The notes under the pieces: model-generated | Database searches by the model: none | Told to the model about the DNA's origin: nothing | The model's input: only the letters and a program-made list of their open reading frames with translations | NCBI GenBank assembly: GCA_003660865.1 | Contig: QMVA01000076.1 | Span: 1 to 6,736, forward strand | DNA from: Candidatus Nanohalarchaeota archaeon | GTDB lineage: Archaea > EX4484-52 > B79-G9 | DNA length: 6,736 nucleotides | Direction of reading: 5' to 3' | Position numbers and translations under genes: made by a program | Shown: positions 1 to 6,200 of the stretch, piece by piece | Position numbering within the stretch: the stretch's first letter is position 1 | How the letters are laid out: each line of letters opens with the position of its first letter

Positions 1-239
1 CTTTTTTCTTTCAATTTCACCATATTTAAGAATACTGTGAGCTCTTTTTTATTAGAGAATCTATTTTCTAAGTCTGGTTCATATCTCAAGAAATAGGGGT
101 GCAATAATTTCCGTATACTACAGTCGTGAAATCTTTTTTGGGTGTAGTGATTGCGCAGTTGATTACTACTTCCATGAGAAATGTTGGTATTGTGGATGAA
201 TGGTTTATTGAGAATCTGATTGCTCTTTTTCTTTTTTGA
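1..239 (-). other. Possible gene remnant or start of next gene (no identified function)
   Basis: After a TGA at 240-242, a minus-strand frame stays open to the left edge (about 79 codons), overlapping the end of the large gene. Beyond position 204 it reads like real protein: QLRNHYTQKRFHDC, then KLLHPYFLRYEPDLE and KKELTVFLNMVKLKEK. There is no ATG before position 23, so it is either the 5'-truncated remains of a gene, a chance open frame, or non-coding leader for a gene starting at the ATG at 21-23 (MVKLKEK). A plus-strand frame is also open from 1 to the TAG at 94-96 and could be the end of a convergent gene. No terminator hairpin is visible between 1 and 204. I cannot assign a function. 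Confidence 0.2.
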
Positions 240-3200
240 TCAGGGTATTGTCCTGCTTTTTTAGTAGTTCAATTTCTTTTTCGGCTTGCTTTTCTTTATC
301 TTTCATTTCGGTGTCTTTTTTCTCAAGGGCTTGTATTTTGTTTTCTATTCTTGATTTCTCTTTGCTTATCTTGTATTGGGTGTATTTTTGCTTTATTTTT
401 GTGATTATGCTCGCTTTGGGTTTGAGGTCTTTTCCTGTTGATGCTGACTGTTGTTTTTCCAGTATGTGTAGCTGCGTTTTTATTGTTTTTGTTTTTGCGC
501 GGTTGTTGTTTGTGATTTGTTCGAGTTCGTCTTGTGTGATGATACGCGAGTAGTAGTTTTTTTCTGCTTCTTTTGTGGACTGGATCAAGTTGTATTCCTG
601 TTCTTTGAGTAATTTTACTTTTTCTTTGATATCGAACTTTTTTTCTGTAGATGCCTGCTTGTTTTTGGTTATTTTGTTTAGTATGAAGTATTTGCTGTGC
701 TCTTCTTTTTTGAGGTTTAGTTTGCCTCTTGTGAGGAGGGTTGTTTTTTCTTCGATTTGCTTGATCTGTGAGCGTACGTCGAGTAGTGCGCTGTGCTTTT
801 CCTGCATCAGTTTGTTGAATGTGGCTTCGTCAAGCTGGCGCATGAAGTATTGTTTCTGGACGGTTCTTTCCTCGTCTTTGAATTTGAGTTCTTTTGATTT
901 CAGGTCTTTGAGTTCTTTTTGCAGGTAGTAGTAGGGTATTATGAAGTAGATTGCAAGGTATGAGAGTATGATGATTGCGATTATTGTGACTGCGATTATT
1001 TCTTTGTTTTCGTATAGCCATTTTTGTGTTTTTAGCCTGAGGAGTTCCAGTGTGATGTAGTTTGATTTTTTGTTTGCTTCACTGATTGAAGTTTTGAGGT
1101 TTTTTAGGTCGTCTTTTTTTATGTATTGTTTTGCGTTTTCGATGTGGGATTTGAGTTCATTGAGTGCTTTCTTCAGGTGGGCTGTGTTTAGTCCAGATTC
1201 TGTGTATGATTCTATTTCTTTTTCATGTTCTGTGATTCTGTTTTCAACGTTTTTCAGGTCAGTTATCAGGGAGTTTTCCTGGATTGTGATTGTGAATGTT
1301 TCTGCTTTTGTTATGTTTTCAGATGCCATTGTTATCGTTGTCAGGTATTCGCCGGGATTGGTTGTAAGGCTTGCGTGGATGCGGATAGGTATGTCCTGTT
1401 TGTTTTTTGGTCGTATGCTGTATGTTTTGTCTTTGAGGGTTATGTTGCAGCATTGTTTTGTGATAGTTGCTGTGATTTTCTGGTGTATGTCGCCGATGTT
1501 GTCGAGGGTTGCTATGATGGTTGTGTCTTCGCCCTGGTTTATTCTGGTCTCTTTTTTGCTGATTGTGAATTTGAAGTCGCTGATTATTGTTGTTGTGTTT
1601 GTCTGGTTTCCATATATGTATTCTTTTACTCTTTCAGTTGCGTTTTGGATGAGTCCTGCAATGCCCCCGCTGGATGATGAGCCTCCGCCTCCATCGGATG
1701 GGTCTTGGGGTGTGGTGCATCCGGATGTGCTTAAGGAGAGTAATTTTGTGCCTGAGTTGTTGTATGGGTCTGTGATGTTTCCTACTACATTAAAACTTCT
1801 ACAATCATATTTGGCGCTGTAGCATTCCGGAATACCGAAGTCCTTCTCATACGTGTATTTGTTAGACGAGATTTTTTTGAGTGCAATTGTACCATCTGTT
1901 TCATCTGTGTCATTGTAACAGGAAAGAGTTACGTTTAAGTTATTCGTGTACGGGTCTCCCCTTTCATGGTACGAATACAAGTAAAGGGGTCTTATGGAAT
2001 ATTGCTTCATAAAAACCGTATATGTTGATATTGATACGTCTAGTATGTTTGTTACGTTGAATGCGCTTGTGTTTGATGCGGTGTTTCCGTTTTTGGTTAT
2101 GTTTGCAGAGAGGTTGTGGATGCCGAGGATGGAAGTGTTTATGTAGTATATGTATGTATCTGTCTGGTTGTTTTCGAGGAGTGTTGTCGTGTTTGATTCG
2201 TAGGTGATGTTTAAGGACGTGTTGAAGTTGTAGACTAAGTTGTTGTTTACGTCGTAGACGTAGATTGTTATTGTGGCGTTTTCGCCCCTGTTGTATAATT
2301 GGTATGTGTCGATTGTTGTTGTTGGGTAGATGTTTGTTAATGTGATATTTTTGGTTTCTGTGTTGTTTGCGTTTCCGTAGTAGTCTATCGCGTGTATTTT
2401 TATTGTGTAGTTGCTTGTGTTGGTTGTGTTTGTGAATGGGTTTTGTGTTTTGTATGTGTTTGCTGTTCCGGACCATGTCATTGTTTTGTTTTCTTTGTGT
2501 CCGTCAGGTTTTGTGATTTCTGCGATTTTTGTTTCAAGACCGCTGTCGTCTGAGATGTTTGCATATATTGTGATGGTGTCCAAGAGGTTGTATGTGTCTA
2601 TTGATGAGTTTGTCCAGATGGCTGTGACGTTTGGTGCGTTGTTTTCTATTGTGTCTGTGCCAGTGACTTCTATTTCTTTTTTCCCTGTTTCAGGGCTGTT
2701 GTTTTCAGAGGTGACGTTGATGGTTATGTTTGTTGTTCCCTGGTCTTTTCCTGTGATGTTGTATTGGATTGTTTCGCCTTCATTATAGGTTGAGTAGAAT
2801 ATGTGGTCTATTGTTTGTATTGGGTCCTGGGTGTCTGACAGGTTCAGGATGGTTTCGTTGTCTGAGGTGAGTTTTACTGTTATGTTTGCAAGATCGCCGT
2901 CTTTTGGTTTTATTGTTATTTCTTGTGTCCTGTTTTCAGAAACATTCAACTTCTGCGGATCAGGGCCGAATGTTATTTCCGGCTGTCCGTAGTTTACGAA
3001 AAATGTCTCGATGGTGTTTATTGTTATGTCTGCTTTTGCTTCTATGAATGCTTCGTAGTTGCCAGAGCGCTCTGTGTTTGTGATTGTGCAGATGTATGCG
3101 TGTTTTTCTTCTGCAGGGTAGTAGTGGTAGTAGTTGAGTGTTATGTTTTGTTTTGATGTCTGGTTCCATGTTATGTTTGCTGTTATGTATTCTATGTTTG

Positions 3201-6200
3201 TGATGTTTCCAGTGATGTTTGCGTATAGCTGTATTGTCTGTGTTATGTTTATTGTTGTTGCGTTGAGGGATGTTTCTAATATGAGTTCTCTTATGTGGAT
3301 TGTTTTTTGTTTTGAGGTGTCTGTTGTATTGTATGCGTTTACACTTATGTTTATCGTGGCGTTGGGTGTATCGGTTGCGTTTAGTTGCCAGTATATTGTA
3401 CATGTATTGTTTATGTAAAGAGAACTCTGGTTTTGGGTTGCATTTTCGCCGAGCGCGAGATTTAGTTTTGACGGATTATCTATTGTAATCGCTGCTGTAA
3501 TGTTTTCGAGGTCGCCGCCGACTGCTGTTATGTTTACAGATTGTGTTTTTATGGTGTTTGTGTTCATCTGTGATGGTGCTATGTATATGGTTATGTTTGT
3601 ATAACCATAGTTGACGTAGTAGTGGACGGTGTCTATTGCATGGTTTGTTGCGTAGGCTGTGACAATTACTGTGTAGTTGCCTGACCTTTGTGTATATTTG
3701 ATTGTTGTCCGATATGTGTATTTGTCTTCTCCATAACCGGTAATTGATTCGTTTGGTGCTAGTACTACTGTGGCTATGGATGAACCGTTCCACTGTATCT
3801 CTGCTGTTACGTTTGTGATTTCTGAGACATTGTTCTGGACTATTGCTGTTATTGTCAGATTTTCTGAGATGTTTTTTGGGTAGATTGGCGTGTATGCTGT
3901 CAGGTTTATTTTCTTTACTGTTATGTTTTTTGTTTCTACATCTGCTGTGCCATTTGCTATTGTTGTATTGATTGTTACCTGGGCAGTGCCTGTGTTTAGT
4001 GCAGTCACGTTGATGTATGATTCATATATGTCTGATGAGTTCATATATGGGATGTTTAATGATGGAGTTGTTGTGTTTATTATTGATGTGTTGGTTGAGT
4101 TGAATATTATTGTTATGTTGTTTAGGTCGCCTCCAATTGCCGTTATTGTGTAGTTTTGGGTTGTTGTTGTGTTGTATGCTACTAATTGTGGCGTATGGTT
4201 TATTGTTATGTTTGCTGTTCCGTAGTTGATGTAGTAGTAGGTATTGTGTCTTGCGTTGTTTGTTGCGTAGGCTGTAATGTTTACTGTGTAGTTTCCGGAT
4301 CTTTGCATCGGGTATGTGGTCTTTTTGTAGAGATACATTGTGTTTTGGGATGTTTCTGTCTTTTGGTATGTTAATAGTAGTGTGTCTATAAGTTGTGTGT
4401 TGTTTCTGTATATTTTTGCTGTTATGTTTTTGATTTGTGTTGTGTTGTCCCAGACCTCTGCTGTTATGTTTATTGTTTGGGTGACGTTTGCGGTTGGTGG
4501 GGTTGTGTATGTTATCATGTTTATTTTTTTTACTGTTATGTTTTTTGTTTGTGTATCCAGTGTGCCGTTTGTCGGTGCTGCTGTGACGTTTATTTGTGCT
4601 TCGCCTGTGTTGTTGGCTGTGATGTTGATGTATAGTTCAAGTGTGTCTGATGCGTTCAGGTATGGTATGTGTTGTGTTGGTGTTGTTATGTTTATTATTG
4701 ATGTATTAGTTGAGTTGAATGTTATCGTTATATTGTTAAGGTCGCCTTCAATCGCAGTTATTGTGTAGTTTTGGGCTGCTGTTGTGTTGTAGGCTATTAT
4801 GTTTGGAGTTGTATTTATTCTGATGTCGGATGTTCCATAGCGTATAAAGAATGTGTCGTTGACTGTTTGGGTTTGGTCCGCATAAACTGTTGTGCTTACG
4901 TTGTAGGGACCGGATCTTTGTGTTTGGTTTGTACTGTTTTTGTAGACATAATTTATTGTGCTATTTTCAATGTATCCGTATTGATATCTTAGTTGTAGCG
5001 TTTCTTTTAGTGTGTTGTTCCAGTATATTTCTGATTTTACGTATTCTATGGATGTTGCGTTGTTCTGGACTGTGGCTTCGATAAGGATTGTTTCGTTTAT
5101 GCTTTTTGGTGTTTGTTCAATGTCTGTAGTTAAGTTTAGTTGTGTTACTTCAAAAAACAGACCAAGAATTTCGCTATTTTCGTCGTCGTCTGCTTCGTGA
5201 TAGTATAGGTGTGTTGCATCATATCTTCCGGGTGTAAGTGTGTCTTTGAATACGTATGTCCAGTTGCCTATGATGTTGTCTCCTTCTGTCAGGGTCATTG
5301 TGTAGTTTGTGTTGTTGATTGTTATGTTTAGTGATGTATAGTTGCTTTCGCCCCCGAATGTGTTTGTTTTGAATTTTATTGTTTCGTTTATGTAGATTGC
5401 TGTGTCGTTGAATGAGTTTGTAAAGATGCGATTGCATGAGAGTGGATAGCTGTCGTTTATTGATTCGTGGTAGTTGTTGTCAATTCCTATGATGCAGTAA
5501 TCGTTGTTGTTCTCCTTGAATACGTTGTTCGTGTCGCTGAAGTTGTTGAGCCAGAGGCTGTTGTTTAATGAGTTTAGTTCTATGCCTTTATCCGCGTTGT
5601 TTTTGAATATGTTTTCTGTGATGTTGTTGAATTCGCTGTTTTGGATGTACAGGCCAGTACCTGAATTGGAGATTGTATTATTTCTGATTGTAGCGTTGTA
5701 AATACCATATAATTGTATTGCTTTATTGTTACATAATATTATTGTGTTTCCAATAATTTTCGGTCTTGCGATGTTTTGGAGATTAATTCCATAACTTGTG
5801 TTTTGGATGTAGTTGTTAGAGATTGTGTTGTCTGCGTTCGAGTAGGGTGTGGTGTCTGATGAGTAGAATCCTGTTTCTGTAATGTGTTTTATTGTGTTAT
5901 TGTCTATCTGGTTGTTTTTTGATATTTCTATTTGTATTCCTGCTGGTGAGTATTCTATTGTGTTTTGTGTTATGTTTGTTGTGTTTGTATTGTTTATGTA
6001 TATGGCGGTGTTTGTTGCGTCTGTTATTATGTTGTTGATTATTCTGCTTTTGTAGTTGTTGAGGATTTTGAGGGGGAACTTCCCACCAGTTATTGTGTTG
6101 TCTTTTATTGTGTTTGCTGTGTTGTAAGATTGTGTGTCGAATTCTATGGATGTTTGTGCGTAGCTGCTGAAGTTGTTGAATTGTATTAGTGTATTGTTTG

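Larger units (their letters stand above)
208..936 (-). other. Cytoplasmic coiled-coil-like tail (about 243 aa)
   Basis: This segment is dominated by Lys, Glu, Gln and Leu with heptad-like spacing, including LKSKELKFKDEERTVQKQYF and the C-terminal KIQALEKKDTEMKDKEKQAE. It has no sequons, no Cys and no recognisable enzyme motif. A YFMRQLDEATFNKLMQE stretch resembles the Y-F-x-x-x-I/L-D-E-x-T-F-x-x-L-M pattern that follows the TM helix in various archaeal surface proteins; I recall this pattern but cannot test it here. A tail this long suggests contact with cytoplasmic partners or self-assembly rather than simple anchoring. Confidence 0.75.

Noticed and set aside
56..199. Plus-strand frame with CSDC and CWYC that resembles a zinc ribbon end
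   Set aside because: It lacks any ATG, GTG or TTG start and begins just after a TAG. The opposite strand has an equally plausible open frame, so it is kept only as an observation.
1..204. Terminator for the large gene
   Set aside because: No hairpin followed by T-run is visible on the minus strand. The T-runs at 1-7, 43-50 and 133-139 are on the plus strand and would not serve this gene.
1070..1822. Plus-strand open frame of 250 codons, rich in Val, Phe, Ser and hydrophobic residues
   Set aside because: It is antisense to the Cys-domain, NEW3-like domain and stalk of the large gene. It has no recognisable motif, and its composition is what the reverse complement of Thr/Asn/Lys codons gives.
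1964..2476. Minus-strand basic frame of 170 codons overlapping the Ig-like region
   Set aside because: It is an out-of-phase reading of the same Asn/Thr-rich DNA, with no domain pattern, while the main frame shows clear Ig-like strands.
2659..5139. Periodic 615 bp DNA similarity considered as a CRISPR array, tandem satellite or transposon ends
   Set aside because: The period is an exact multiple of three, similarity follows protein domains, and differences concentrate at codon third positions, so it is a coding repeat.
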